64,000 bases of DNA from Saccharibacillus alkalitolerans (lineage in GTDB: Bacteria; Bacillota; Bacilli; Paenibacillales; Paenibacillaceae): assembly GCF_011090185.1 (NCBI RefSeq), contig NZ_JAAFGS010000007.1:62001-126000 (forward strand). The letters are read 5' to 3'. The position numbers and the translations under genes were made by a program. Under the pieces are notes generated by a model that was given only the letters and a program-made list of their open reading frames with translations, made no database searches and had not been told where the DNA came from. This document shows positions 51,876 through 60,323 of the stretch, piece by piece (position 1 is the first letter of the stretch; each line of letters opens with the position of its first letter).

Positions 51876-52721
51876 ATGCCGACTTCGCAAAGTCCGATTC
51901 CGGCTTCGCTCAAACCGATTCCCCGTTCCGCTCTTCGCCTGGCCGCCGGCCGCGCCTACTATACCGGCCGCCGCCGGGCGGACTGGCTGTTCGGCGGAAA
52001 AAAGTACGCTTCGCAGCGCCGGGAAGCTTCGCTGCCTCACCGCGTGTTCGGCCATCAAACGATCCTGCTGCGCCGCCTGCGGGACGTGGACATGCAGCTT
52101 CAGGTCAACAAAGTCGCCAACCTGCGCATCGCGGCGCGTCGTCTCGACGGCATCGTTATCCGGCCGGGCGAGACGTTTTCGTATTGGAAGCTGATCGGCC
52201 GACCCACGAAAAGGAAAGGGTATCTGGACGGCATGGTGCTGCACTACGGCGGATTCAAGTCCGGCACCGGAGGCGGGCTGTGCCAGATGTCCAACCTGAT
52301 CTACTGGATGACGCTGCATACGCCGCTCGAAGTGACGGAGCGCCATCGCCACAGCTACGACGTGTTTCCCGATTCCAACCGCACCCAGCCGTTCGGCAGC
52401 GGGGCGACTTGTTCGTACAACTATCTCGATCTGCAGATTCATAATCCGACGCCGCACGAGTACCAGCTGCGCGTGACCGTCGGGGAAGAGAATCTGATCG
52501 GGGAATGGCTTTGCGAATCGCCGCCGATTTATACATACGAGATCTACGAAGAAGATCATCGGATGACGCAGGAATACTGGGGCGGCTGCGTGCGGGAAAA
52601 TACGATCCGCCGCCGCACCTTCGCGCCCGGAGGAGAGCTTGTGGACGACTGCGAGATCACGCGCAACCGCGCGCTGATGATGTACACGCCTTTTCTGCAG
52701 GAGGCAAAAGACGAGCATTAA
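51876..52721 (+). CDS. VanW-family protein
   Basis: A 281-residue protein with the VanW domain: NLRIAARRLDGIVIRPGETFSYWKLIG, the core GGGLCQMSNLIYWMTLHTPLEVTERHRHSYDVFPD, then GATCSYNYLDLQIHNPT. There is no export signal or G5 domain, so this is the short VanW form first seen beside vancomycin-resistance genes. No van gene is near. Its function is not established. AAAGGGG stands 8-9 nt before the ATG. Confidence 0.9.
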   Translation: MPTSQSPIPASLKPIPRSALRLAAGRAYYTGRRRADWLFGGKKYASQRREASLPHRVFGHQTILLRRLRDVDMQLQVNKVANLRIAARRLDGIVIRPGETFSYWKLIGRPTKRKGYLDGMVLHYGGFKSGTGGGLCQMSNLIYWMTLHTPLEVTERHRHSYDVFPDSNRTQPFGSGATCSYNYLDLQIHNPTPHEYQLRVTVGEENLIGEWLCESPPIYTYEIYEEDHRMTQEYWGGCVRENTIRRRTFAPGGELVDDCEITRNRALMMYTPFLQEAKDEH

Positions 52722-52736
52722 CGGAGAAAAGGCAAG

Positions 52737-52760
52737 AAGCCCGCAGTTCGCTGCGGGCTT
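52737..52760 (+). terminator. Hairpin after vanW-type gene
   Basis: AAGCCCGCAG-TTCG-CTGCGGGCTT, 15 nt after the stop, without a clear T run. An almost identical hairpin with a T5 tail is at 53035-53061, on the other side of the palindromic element. Confidence 0.7.
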
Positions 52761-52765
52761 CAGGC

Positions 52766-53029
52766 TGTCAAAAAAGTCACGTAGTAGAGAGAAGCAAGCC
52801 GGCTCCGAGAGAAATTCGTTAGTGTATGCTTACGAAGTGCCTTTCTTCGAAAGGCTGTAGGTCGCGTGTTGAAATCGGGAAAAGAGATCGAATTTTAGCG
52901 GAATTTTTCCGATTTCAAAGGCGAACACTATCAGCGTATGCTTCCGAAGCGGCTTTCTACGAAAGCCTGTACTTCACTGAATTTCTCTCTCCGCCGTCTC
53001 GCTTCTAGCTGCGTTAGACTTTTTCGACA
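52766..53029. mobile_element. 264-bp palindromic element with terminal inverted repeats
   Basis: The ends TGTCAAAAAAGTC (52766) and GACTTTTTCGACA (ending 53029) are inverted repeats. Inner parts are related too: GAGAGAAATTCGTTAGTG near 52808 is the complement of a stretch near 52974-52990, TATGCTTACGAAG (52826) recurs directly as TATGCTTCCGAAG (52937), and TGAAATCGGGAAAA pairs with TTTTTCCGATTTCA. No frame in it looks coding. It fills most of the 436-bp gap between vanW and the sensor kinase and is flanked by two copies of one hairpin. Confidence 0.7.
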
Positions 53030-53034
53030 CGTTG

Positions 53035-53061
53035 AAGCCCGCATTTCGCTGCGGGCTTTTT
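53035..53061 (+). terminator. Terminator hairpin, second copy
   Basis: AAGCCCGCA-TTTCG-CTGCGGGCTT followed by TTT. With the copy at 52737 it frames the palindromic element. Confidence 0.85.
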
Positions 53062-53157
53062 GCCCAAAAGGGAAGTTCAAGGTGCCTCTATGTACGTTGC
53101 CCGGCGCCTTCGTTTGTCCTATGCTGGAAGCAGAAAAGATTGAGGGGCGTGATCGGA

Positions 53158-54393
53158 ATGGATATTGATGCGGTGCACCAAGAGGCGGGCGAGAGGCGGC
53201 AGCGCCGGCAGGGAGTCGTTAATCAGCTGTCGGTAGCCAGGCTGCCGGTGCTGATCTGGGTTACCTTGGTGTATATCGGCTCTATGGTGCTCCAACTGAT
53301 AAGCGAGCCGCTGCTGCTTCAAAGCCTTGTATTCACCGCATTATTCACCGTTCACGTCCTCCTTTATTGGGCGCCTTACCAGGTGACGACCCGGCAGTTC
53401 TGGCTCTACTTCCTGCTGCAGGGCTGCCTCATTTACTTGTGCGCCATCCTGCTTCCGGGCGGGCATCAGGGCGTGCTGATCGGACTGCTGCCCGTGCTGG
53501 TGACGCAGTGCGTGACGCTGGCTTCTCCGATCAAAAGAGCCGTGTGGGTCACCTTGATCAGCATGTTCATCTACTTCGACGTGGCGCTGACGATCGGCAG
53601 ATTGAACGAAGTGTGGGACTATCTCCCTTTCCTGCTGCTGATGATGGTCATCGTATTCGCTTACGGCGTCCTGCTCAACCGTCAGGTGGAAGAAAGGGTT
53701 CGCCTGCAGCGCTTTTTGCGCGAATTGACGGAAGCCCATAAGAAGGTAGAGGAGCTGACGCTGCAAAACGAAAGGCAGCGCATGGCCCGCGACCTGCACG
53801 ATACTCTGGCGCAGGGGCTGGCCGGCTTGATTATGCGCCTCGAAGCGACGAATACCCATCTGGCCAAAGGAAACACGGAACGTGCGCAGGAGATCACCCG
53901 GCAGTCGATGCAGCAGGCGCGAAACACGCTGGCCGAGGCGCGAAGGGCGATCGACGACCTCCGAGCCAAAGCTTCGTCCGAGATCGATTTTAAGGAAGCG
54001 ATCGAAGACGAGGTGCGGCATTTCAAGGAAGCGACCGGGATCGCGGCATTTACGGATGTGAATCCGGTTCCTTTTTTGCCCAGATGGGTGATGGAGCATA
54101 CGCTGCATATCGTCAAGGAAGCGCTGACCAATGTCGCTCGCCACGCGAAAGCGGACAAGGTCTGGCTGAACGTCGATAAAGAGTCGGAGTACATGACGAT
54201 CGAGATCAGGGACAACGGGGTCGGATTCAACAGCGGAACAATCGGCAAAATGACGGGGCATTACGGGCTGATCGGGCTGCAGGAACGGGCAAGATTGATC
54301 GGCGGGGAATTGAAGGTGTTCAGCGGCGGCGAAGGTACCGTGCTCAAATTGGACGTGCCGCTCGAAAAAGGAGGATCTGGAATCCATGTATAA
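53158..54393 (+). CDS. ydfH: NarL-type sensor histidine kinase (YdfH-like)
   Basis: A 411-residue membrane kinase. Five to six membrane segments (about 20-180) are followed by a coiled stretch, the dimerisation domain with the phospho-accepting His in MARDLHDTLAQGLAG (near 217), and an ATPase domain (HIVKEALTNVARHAKADKVWL, DNGVGFNSG, GLIGLQERARLIGGEL). The ATG at 53158 has GAGGGG upstream. It overlaps its response regulator by eight bases, and an MMPL transporter follows, the same order as B. subtilis ydfH-ydfI-ydfJ, where the pair turns on the transporter. Confidence 0.85.
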   Translation: MDIDAVHQEAGERRQRRQGVVNQLSVARLPVLIWVTLVYIGSMVLQLISEPLLLQSLVFTALFTVHVLLYWAPYQVTTRQFWLYFLLQGCLIYLCAILLPGGHQGVLIGLLPVLVTQCVTLASPIKRAVWVTLISMFIYFDVALTIGRLNEVWDYLPFLLLMMVIVFAYGVLLNRQVEERVRLQRFLRELTEAHKKVEELTLQNERQRMARDLHDTLAQGLAGLIMRLEATNTHLAKGNTERAQEITRQSMQQARNTLAEARRAIDDLRAKASSEIDFKEAIEDEVRHFKEATGIAAFTDVNPVPFLPRWVMEHTLHIVKEALTNVARHAKADKVWLNVDKESEYMTIEIRDNGVGFNSGTIGKMTGHYGLIGLQERARLIGGELKVFSGGEGTVLKLDVPLEKGGSGIHV

Positions 54394-55030
54394 AGTGCTG
54401 ATCGTCGACGATCACTTCGTGGTGCGCGAAGGGCTGAAGCTGGTGTTGGAAACGGGAGAACGGTTCGAGGTGGCCGGAGAAGCGTCGAACGGGGAAGAAG
54501 CGCTGCGCTTGATCGAAGAAACGGCTCCCGACGTGATCTTGATGGACCTCAATATGCCGGTAATGAGCGGGCTCGAAGCGATGAAGCGGCTTAAGGAGCG
54601 GGAGTGCCGAATTCCCGTCATCATTCTGACCACGTACAACGAGGACGAGCTGATGATGCAAGGACTCGCTCTCGGGGCCAAAGGCTATCTGCTGAAGGAT
54701 ACCAACAGCGAAAACCTGTTCCGCAGCATCGAATCCGCGGCGCGGGGCGAGATGCTGCTGTCCGGCTCCGTCATGGAACGCATGATTGCCCTTCAATCCA
54801 AGCCGAGCGATCCTCCTCCTCAAGAGTCGAAGATTATGCTGACCGACAAAGAAGCGTTCATTCTGGAAAGCGTGGCGCAGGGATATACGAGCAAAAGGAT
54901 CGCGCTGGACATGGCGGTATCCGAGCGGACGATCAAATCCCATCTGACGAACGTTTACAATAAGCTGGGCGTCGATTCCCGATCCCAGGCGGTAGCCGTC
55001 GCGTTGGAGCGGGGACTGATTCAAATTTAG
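54386..55030 (+). CDS. ydfI: NarL-type response regulator (YdfI-like)
   Basis: A 214-residue regulator: receiver domain (about 1-120) with the phospho-acceptor Asp in VILMDLNMPVMSG (near 54), Thr/Lys of the switch (ILTTYN, LLKD), and a LuxR-type HTH (about 150-212; LTDKEAFILESVAQGYTSKRIALDMAVSERTIKSHLTNVYNKLGV). GAAAAAGGAGG stands 8 nt before the ATG inside the kinase gene. It is co-translated with the kinase and by analogy activates the MMPL transporter gene after it. Confidence 0.9.
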   Translation: MYKVLIVDDHFVVREGLKLVLETGERFEVAGEASNGEEALRLIEETAPDVILMDLNMPVMSGLEAMKRLKERECRIPVIILTTYNEDELMMQGLALGAKGYLLKDTNSENLFRSIESAARGEMLLSGSVMERMIALQSKPSDPPPQESKIMLTDKEAFILESVAQGYTSKRIALDMAVSERTIKSHLTNVYNKLGVDSRSQAVAVALERGLIQI

Positions 55031-55067
55031 CGGGCCGAACCGACAGAAAAGGATCGAACACGAACCG

Positions 55068-55102
55068 AAAGGCATGCGGAGAATATTCCGCATGCCTTTT
55101 TG
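55068..55102 (+). terminator. Terminator after the two-component pair
   Basis: AAAGGCATGCGGA-GAATAT-TCCGCATGCCTTTTTG. It separates the regulator genes from the transporter, which then needs its own promoter, as expected if the regulator acts there. Confidence 0.9.
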
Positions 55103-55252
55103 CCGCTTCCGTCATCTGCTTGTTCTGATCGGGAAGCGCCGGGCTTCCCGAAGGGGCAGCGCGACCGCGCCCGTTAGGACGGTTCGGGAATGCGGAGAAA
55201 ACTCTAAGATAGAAACAAATCCAACAAACCAAACAAAGAGGAGAGAAACAAA

Positions 55253-57427
55253 ATGGCCAAACTATTATACCGGATCGGATACTGGTCGGCGAAGAACCGG
55301 ATCAAGGTGCTGCTCGGCTCGCTGATCCTTCTGCTGGCCGTATCCGGTCTGGCGATTTCCGCGGGTGCGAACTTTAACCAGGAGACCACGATCCCCGGGC
55401 TGCAATCGCAAAAGACGCTGGAACGAATGAACGAGGAATTCCCGGGAATGCAGGAAGGCGGCGGGAAGACCCAGATCGTTCTTAAAGCGAACGGCGCCAA
55501 AGGCTTGAACGACGAGGCGGTGAAAAAGCAGATCGAAAGCCAGCTGCAGAGCTTGAGCAAAGATCCGCTGGTCGAGTCGGTAGCGAGCCCGTACGACAAT
55601 CACTCGCTGACCGAAAACGGCAGCATCGGCTACGCGACCATCGCTTACAAAGCAGCCGGCGCTGATGTGCCGCAGTCGTCGAAAGATTTGGCCGATCAGG
55701 CGGCGGAGGCGCTGCGAAGCGAAGGCATTCAAGCCGAGCTGACAGGAAGCGGCTATAAGCCGGCCATGGAGATCGGCGGAGCCACGGAGGGCGTCGGCGT
55801 CATCATCGCTCTGGTTATCCTGACGTTCGCGTTCGGCTCCTTCCTGACCGGCATGCTGCCGATCGTGACGGCCGCGGCAGGTCTTGGAGTCGGCGTCATG
55901 CTCATCATGTACGGTTCGAATTACCTGGACGTCCCGACGTTCGCGATCAGCCAGTCTTCGATGGTCGGTCTGGCGGTCGGCATCGACTACGCGCTGCTGA
56001 TCATTTCGAGATATCGGCAGGAGCTCGGCAAAGGGTTCGAGCGAAAAGAAGCGATCGCCATCGCCAACGGCACGGCGGGCAGTTCGGTCGTATTCGCCGG
56101 CGTGACGGTCATCATCGCTCTGCTCGGATTGTCGGCGGTCGGCGTGCCGTTCCTCGCTATGATGGGCATCGCGGGTGCCGTATGTGTCCTGCTCGCCATT
56201 CTGACGGCCGTCATCGTCGTACCGGCCCTGCTTCAAGTCATGGGCGGCACGATCAAGCCGAAAAAAATCAGCCGCAGACGATCGGCGCGGGGAGAAGAAA
56301 GCGGGAATCTGTGGGGCAAGCTGGTTACCGGACGTCCTTGGCTGACCGTACTGGCCGGCGTCGTGCTGCTGGGCGCGATCGCGCTTCCTTTCGCCGATAT
56401 GCAGACCGGGCTTCCGGACGACAGCCAGCAGTCGACGGAGAAGACCGAACGGCGGGCGTACGACCTGATGACGGAAGGGTACGGGGCCGGTTCCCACGGT
56501 CCGCTGGTCATTCTGGCGGATACGCGAGGAGGCGAGCAGGGAAAGGCGGACCTGGCCAAAGCCGCGAAAGATCTGGAAAGTTATCCGAACGTCGTCAGCG
56601 TTTCGCCGCCGATGCCGGGCGCGTCCGGTAAAGCGTATCTGTTCACCGTCACGCCGGGTACCGGTCCGAACGATCCGGCGACGATCGATCTGGTCAACTA
56701 TATCCGAGACCAGGCTTCCGCCATCGAGCAGCAGGACCATGTGAGCTTCTCGGTGACCGGCAGTACGGCCGTCAACATCGACATCACGCAGAAGCTGAAC
56801 AAAGCGCTGCCGCAGTTCTGCCTTATCATCGTCGGCCTGGCTTTCGTTCTACTGATGGTTGTGTTCCGTTCCCTGCTTGTGCCGATCAAAGCGGTACTCG
56901 GGTTCATCTTGTCGCTCGGCGCGACGCTGGGCTTCGCCACCTTCGTTATTCAGCAGGGGCATTTCCAGAACCTGTTCGGATTCCATGCCCAGTCGCCGAT
57001 TCTGAACTTCCTGCCGATCATCCTGGTCGGGATCCTGTTCGGACTGGCCATGGACTATGAAGTATTCTTGGTCAGCCGCATGCGGGAAGCGTTCAAACAG
57101 ACCGGAGACGCCAAGAAATCCGTGCGGATCGGCATGCGGGACAGCGGAGGAGTCGTCACGGCTGCCGGGCTGATCATGGTATCGGTCTTCACCGGCTTCA
57201 TGCTGGCCGAAGATCCGATGATTAAGGTAATGGGCTTCGCTCTTACGTTCGGCATCTTCTTCGACGCCTTCGTCGTCCGGTTGTTCATCGTTCCCGGCGT
57301 AATGTCGCTGCTCGGCAAATCCGCCTGGTATCTGCCGAAATGGCTCGACCGCCTGCTGCCGAACCTGGATGTGGAAGGCGAGGAAGTCATGAAAGTCGTG
57401 GAAGAAAAACAAGCCAAAGCAAGCTGA
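55253..57427 (+). CDS. ydfJ: MMPL-family transporter (YdfJ-like)
   Basis: A 724-residue RND/MMPL-type membrane protein with about eleven membrane segments in two halves, each with a large outside loop. Typical stretches are GIDYALLIISRYRQEL (near 245) and the second-half GLAMDYEVFLVSRMREAF (near 600), which carry the proton-relay Asp. MMPL proteins export lipids or hydrophobic compounds. The order with the kinase and regulator is that of B. subtilis ydfHIJ. GAGGAG lies 9-10 nt before the ATG. Confidence 0.9.
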   Translation: MAKLLYRIGYWSAKNRIKVLLGSLILLLAVSGLAISAGANFNQETTIPGLQSQKTLERMNEEFPGMQEGGGKTQIVLKANGAKGLNDEAVKKQIESQLQSLSKDPLVESVASPYDNHSLTENGSIGYATIAYKAAGADVPQSSKDLADQAAEALRSEGIQAELTGSGYKPAMEIGGATEGVGVIIALVILTFAFGSFLTGMLPIVTAAAGLGVGVMLIMYGSNYLDVPTFAISQSSMVGLAVGIDYALLIISRYRQELGKGFERKEAIAIANGTAGSSVVFAGVTVIIALLGLSAVGVPFLAMMGIAGAVCVLLAILTAVIVVPALLQVMGGTIKPKKISRRRSARGEESGNLWGKLVTGRPWLTVLAGVVLLGAIALPFADMQTGLPDDSQQSTEKTERRAYDLMTEGYGAGSHGPLVILADTRGGEQGKADLAKAAKDLESYPNVVSVSPPMPGASGKAYLFTVTPGTGPNDPATIDLVNYIRDQASAIEQQDHVSFSVTGSTAVNIDITQKLNKALPQFCLIIVGLAFVLLMVVFRSLLVPIKAVLGFILSLGATLGFATFVIQQGHFQNLFGFHAQSPILNFLPIILVGILFGLAMDYEVFLVSRMREAFKQTGDAKKSVRIGMRDSGGVVTAAGLIMVSVFTGFMLAEDPMIKVMGFALTFGIFFDAFVVRLFIVPGVMSLLGKSAWYLPKWLDRLLPNLDVEGEEVMKVVEEKQAKAS

Positions 57428-57489
57428 GGAGCGGCCGCGAGGACAATGCGAGGCCGGTATCGATATGAAGAGTGCTTAAACCGCAAAAG

Positions 57490-57521
57490 AAAAGGCTGCC
57501 GATTCTGATCGGCAGCCTTTC
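57490..57521. terminator. Bidirectional terminator
   Basis: AAAAGGCTGCCGAT-TCTG-ATCGGCAGCCTTTCTC, between the convergent transporter and GH105-type genes. Confidence 0.85.
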
Positions 57522-57597
57522 TCTGTTCCGGCGGCGCATCCCGCGCGCGCGGCAAAGCGTAGGTTGAAGCGGATCTCCCGAAGGAGACCGGAACCAT

Positions 57598-58833
57598 TTA
57601 ATCGATACCCGGCACGCTCTCGGCAGCGTTCTTCGACGCGGCGCGGGCGTTTTTGCGTCCTTTCGAGGCAGCGGAGCCGCTTCCGCTTTCGGCGTTCGGG
57701 CCTCCGTCCGGCCCCGGCTTCTTCGCGTCGGCTCCCGAGGTCCCGCCGGCTTCGCCGTCCGCCGGACCGCCGGCGGCCTGCCGGCTCTCGGCGATCCGCT
57801 TCTCCTGCTCCTGATCTTCCAGCGCCGCCGTCAGCAGCGCCAGCGCGAGACCTTGGCCCCATCCCTGCGCCCATTTGCGGTCGATGCCCAAGTAGCCGTC
57901 GATATCGTTCATGACGGCGGTGCCCCCGGAGACGTTCAGCACGCGGCCGCTGCCTGTGATGTTGGCAATCACGCCTTCCAGCGCTTTGCGCACGTATTTG
58001 CCGTGCAGCGGGTTGCCCTGGATGATCATCGCGGCGGCAATGCCGGCCGTGGCCGAGACTTCGCCGTACGCTTCCGGATAGTCGAGCACCGTGCCCCAGA
58101 GACCGTCGCCTTGCTGCAGCTTCTTGATCGCGGCCAGTTGGTCGCGCAGCGAGCTCCAGATATGCATCATCGGCGGATAGAGATAGGCTTCCGGCAGGCC
58201 GCGCGCCGCGCGGGCCATCGTGTAGGCGCCCCAGGCGTTGGCGCGCGCCCAGTGAATACCGGACATATGATCCCGCTTGATGTTGTTGTAGCCGTGGTAC
58301 CACAGCCCGTTATCCTCGTCCTGCAGGTAATTGATATGCCAGAAATACTGATGCAGCGCGTCGTGGATCAGTTCTTTGCGGTCCAGCATGACGCCCGCTC
58401 GCAGCAGGAAATATGCCGCCATGAACAGCGTGTCCGCCCAGGCCTGCTCGGGGAAATCGTTGTTGGCCGACACCGTATGCTGGAGCACGCGGTCCCCGAA
58501 GCGCAGCGCGTTTTTTTCCAAATAATCGATCTTGCTCAAGATAAGGTCCAGATACTTCTGCTCTTTCGTTTCGGCGTACAGCGTCAGCAGCATATGGCCC
58601 ATCGCGCAGGCGTTGACCGTCCACACCGGCGGCAGGCCGGCTTCGACGTATTCGTCGACCCAGGCGATCATGCGATCCAGATATTTACGGTTTCCCGTCG
58701 CTTCGTAAGCGCGGCTCACGCCGTAATAAGCGACGCCGCACGGCCAATCCCAGGTCAGATCCATATCGAGGGTGTAGTCGGCGACCCGGTCGATGAGAGA
58801 CTTCAGATCAAGCTTTTCCGTATGCAGTTTCAT
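57598..58833 (-). CDS. GH105/GH88-type unsaturated glycuronyl hydrolase with disordered tail
   Basis: A 411-residue protein. Residues 1-350 form the alpha/alpha barrel of GH105 enzymes such as YteR and YesR, which remove unsaturated galacturonic acid from rhamnogalacturonan pieces: DWPCGVAYYGVSRAYEATGN, the catalytic Asp in QAWADTLFMAAYFLLRAG (near 143), LWYHGYNNIKRDHMSGIHWARANAWG and DGLWGTVLDYPEAYGEVSATAGIA. The last 60 residues are rich in Gly, Ala, Ser, Lys and look disordered; the family normally ends before this. The start at 58833 has GGAG nine nt upstream; the longer frame runs through the promoter. It is divergent from an AraC regulator, its probable activator, and a cre-like site lies between. 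Confidence 0.8.
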   Translation of the reverse strand: MKLHTEKLDLKSLIDRVADYTLDMDLTWDWPCGVAYYGVSRAYEATGNRKYLDRMIAWVDEYVEAGLPPVWTVNACAMGHMLLTLYAETKEQKYLDLILSKIDYLEKNALRFGDRVLQHTVSANNDFPEQAWADTLFMAAYFLLRAGVMLDRKELIHDALHQYFWHINYLQDEDNGLWYHGYNNIKRDHMSGIHWARANAWGAYTMARAARGLPEAYLYPPMMHIWSSLRDQLAAIKKLQQGDGLWGTVLDYPEAYGEVSATAGIAAAMIIQGNPLHGKYVRKALEGVIANITGSGRVLNVSGGTAVMNDIDGYLGIDRKWAQGWGQGLALALLTAALEDQEQEKRIAESRQAAGGPADGEAGGTSGADAKKPGPDGGPNAESGSGSAASKGRKNARAASKNAAESVPGID

Positions 58834-58880
58834 GGATTTTCGCTCCGTTTTCTCGAATTTTGTACCGCCGGTTTTCTGCT

Positions 58881-58894
58881 TGTAAGCGTTCTTA
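58881..58894. promoter_or_regulatory. Candidate cre site between GH105 and AraC genes
   Basis: TGTAAGCGTTCTTA matches TGWAANCGNTNWCA except at position 13. It stands about 50 nt before the GH105 start, placed for CcpA repression. Confidence 0.6.
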
Positions 58895-59023
58895 TTCGGT
58901 TTTATGGTAGCACAACAACTTGTACATATTTTGCGTTTTTTGACCGGTTCTTCTCGGATCTTGCGCTCTTGCCGATATGGGTTATAATGGGGGCAGCTTG
59001 CGGGCGAAAGGAAGGCTGAGCGC

Positions 59024-59914
59024 ATGGACGAGCTGTATCACGACAACGGCAAAGAGACATTTCTGGTGCACTACCGCAAAGGGCCGAGCTATCAGATGAC
59101 GACCAGTCATTTTCATACGACGTACGAATTTTTCTATATGATGGACGGGCAGCGCAAATTTTTCATCAAGGACAGGACGCTGATCATCGAAGGAGGCGAC
59201 ATCGTCGTGGTGGCGCCGAACGTGCTGCACCGGACGACCAGCGCCGAGACGCCGGAATACGAACGCCTCGTCGTCAATGTGCACGAGAGCTACCTGCCCG
59301 AAGGCGGGGGTTCGCGGTCGGAAGTGCTGCGTCCGCTGTACGAGCGGGATTATGTGCTGCTGCGCCGCGGCGCCTACGAGTCGTCGGGCGTCGACGCGCT
59401 GGCCGGCGAGATGATTCGCGAGGTGAGGAGCGGGAAGCCGGGCTTCGAGGCCTACGCGCAGGCGCTGACGACCCAACTCCTGATCGCCTGCTGCCGCCTG
59501 CTGCCCGAAGAAGAGGAGCAGCCGCCGGCCCACAATCCCATGCACGAACGGATCTTCGAGGTGGTGCGCTACATCAACGGGCATTACGCGGAAGAGCTGA
59601 CGCTGCAAAAATTGGGAGGGAAGCTGTACGTCAGCCCTTATTCGATCAGCCGTTCTTTTAAGGAAGCGACGGGCTTCACGTTCGTGGAATACGTGAACAG
59701 CGTGCGGGTCAAGGAAGCGATCACGCTGCTGCTGGGCACGACTTTAAAAGTGAACGTCATCGCGCGCAAAGTCGGCTTCGGCAGCGTGACGCACTTCGGA
59801 CGCGTTTTCCGGGAAGTGACGGGACATGCGCCGCTTTTTTACCGGAAAGAGAGTCAAGTCCGTGAAGAAGTGAGCGCCGACACCCGGCGGAGCGCCGCAA
59901 AACGGGTAAAATAA
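59024..59914 (+). CDS. AraC-family transcriptional regulator with cupin sensor
   Basis: A 296-residue regulator. The N-terminal part is an AraC-type cupin (SHFHTTYEFFYMMDGQRKFFIKDRTLIIEGGDIVVVAPNVLHRT, about 28-75); the C-terminal hundred residues hold the HTH pair (LTLQKLGGKLYVSPYSISRSFKEATGFTFVEYVNSVRVKEA, then VIARKVGFGSVTHFGRVFREVTGHAPLFYR). It is transcribed away from the GH105-type gene and most likely controls it in response to a sugar. GAAAGGAAGG lies before the ATG. Confidence 0.9.
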   Translation: MDELYHDNGKETFLVHYRKGPSYQMTTSHFHTTYEFFYMMDGQRKFFIKDRTLIIEGGDIVVVAPNVLHRTTSAETPEYERLVVNVHESYLPEGGGSRSEVLRPLYERDYVLLRRGAYESSGVDALAGEMIREVRSGKPGFEAYAQALTTQLLIACCRLLPEEEEQPPAHNPMHERIFEVVRYINGHYAEELTLQKLGGKLYVSPYSISRSFKEATGFTFVEYVNSVRVKEAITLLLGTTLKVNVIARKVGFGSVTHFGRVFREVTGHAPLFYRKESQVREEVSADTRRSAAKRVK

Positions 59915-59932
59915 AAACAGGAGGGATCAATC

Positions 59933-60253
59933 ATGCGCATTCAGATGGACGAATATACGGAGAGCAAGATCAAGGAGCAGATCGGCGATCGTCCGGGCAG
60001 CCTGCGGCTGGTCTACGATACGATCAACTGCGGCTGCAACGGCGTCGTCACGCTTCAGATCGCGGACAAGCCGTGGGAGACGGACGTGCCGGTGGAATCG
60101 GACGTCTTCGAGGTCTGGACCGACCGCCAGCAGGAGCAGCAGTTCGATCCGGTGATGAAGCTGGAAGCGGACCGGAATTACCCGTCGTTCACGCTGTCCA
60201 GCGACGGAGCCGTATTTACGCGGAATTTGCGGGTTGCGGACCTGCGGGGATAA
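59933..60253 (+). CDS. HesB/YneR-like iron-sulfur biosynthesis family protein
   Basis: A 106-residue protein of the HesB-like fold: LRLVYDTINCGCNGVVTLQIAD, then a beta-rich end. Only the CGC pair is present; the C-terminal CxC of true A-type carriers (IscA/SufA) is missing, as in Bacillus YneR, so cluster carriage is doubtful. AGGAGGG stands 8 nt before the ATG. It lies 18 nt after the AraC gene and may be read with it. Confidence 0.8.
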   Translation: MRIQMDEYTESKIKEQIGDRPGSLRLVYDTINCGCNGVVTLQIADKPWETDVPVESDVFEVWTDRQQEQQFDPVMKLEADRNYPSFTLSSDGAVFTRNLRVADLRG

Positions 60254-60299
60254 AAAAGACCGTCAATCGCTCGGGCAAGGGCGGTTGGCGGTTTTTTTC
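60253..60299. terminator. Bidirectional terminator
   Basis: ACCGTCAATCGC (60259-60270) pairs with GCGGTTGGCGGT, followed by seven T; the A6 before the stem serves the minus strand. It lies between the convergent HesB-like and membrane-protein genes. Confidence 0.8.
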
Positions 60300-60323
60300 G
60301 TCGTATGCGGACACGGCGAATCT

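Noticed and set aside
51876-52721. Vancomycin-resistance cluster
   Set aside because: Only a VanW-domain gene is present; no vanHAX or VanRS-like neighbours. The two-component pair nearby belongs to the ydfHIJ-type cassette.
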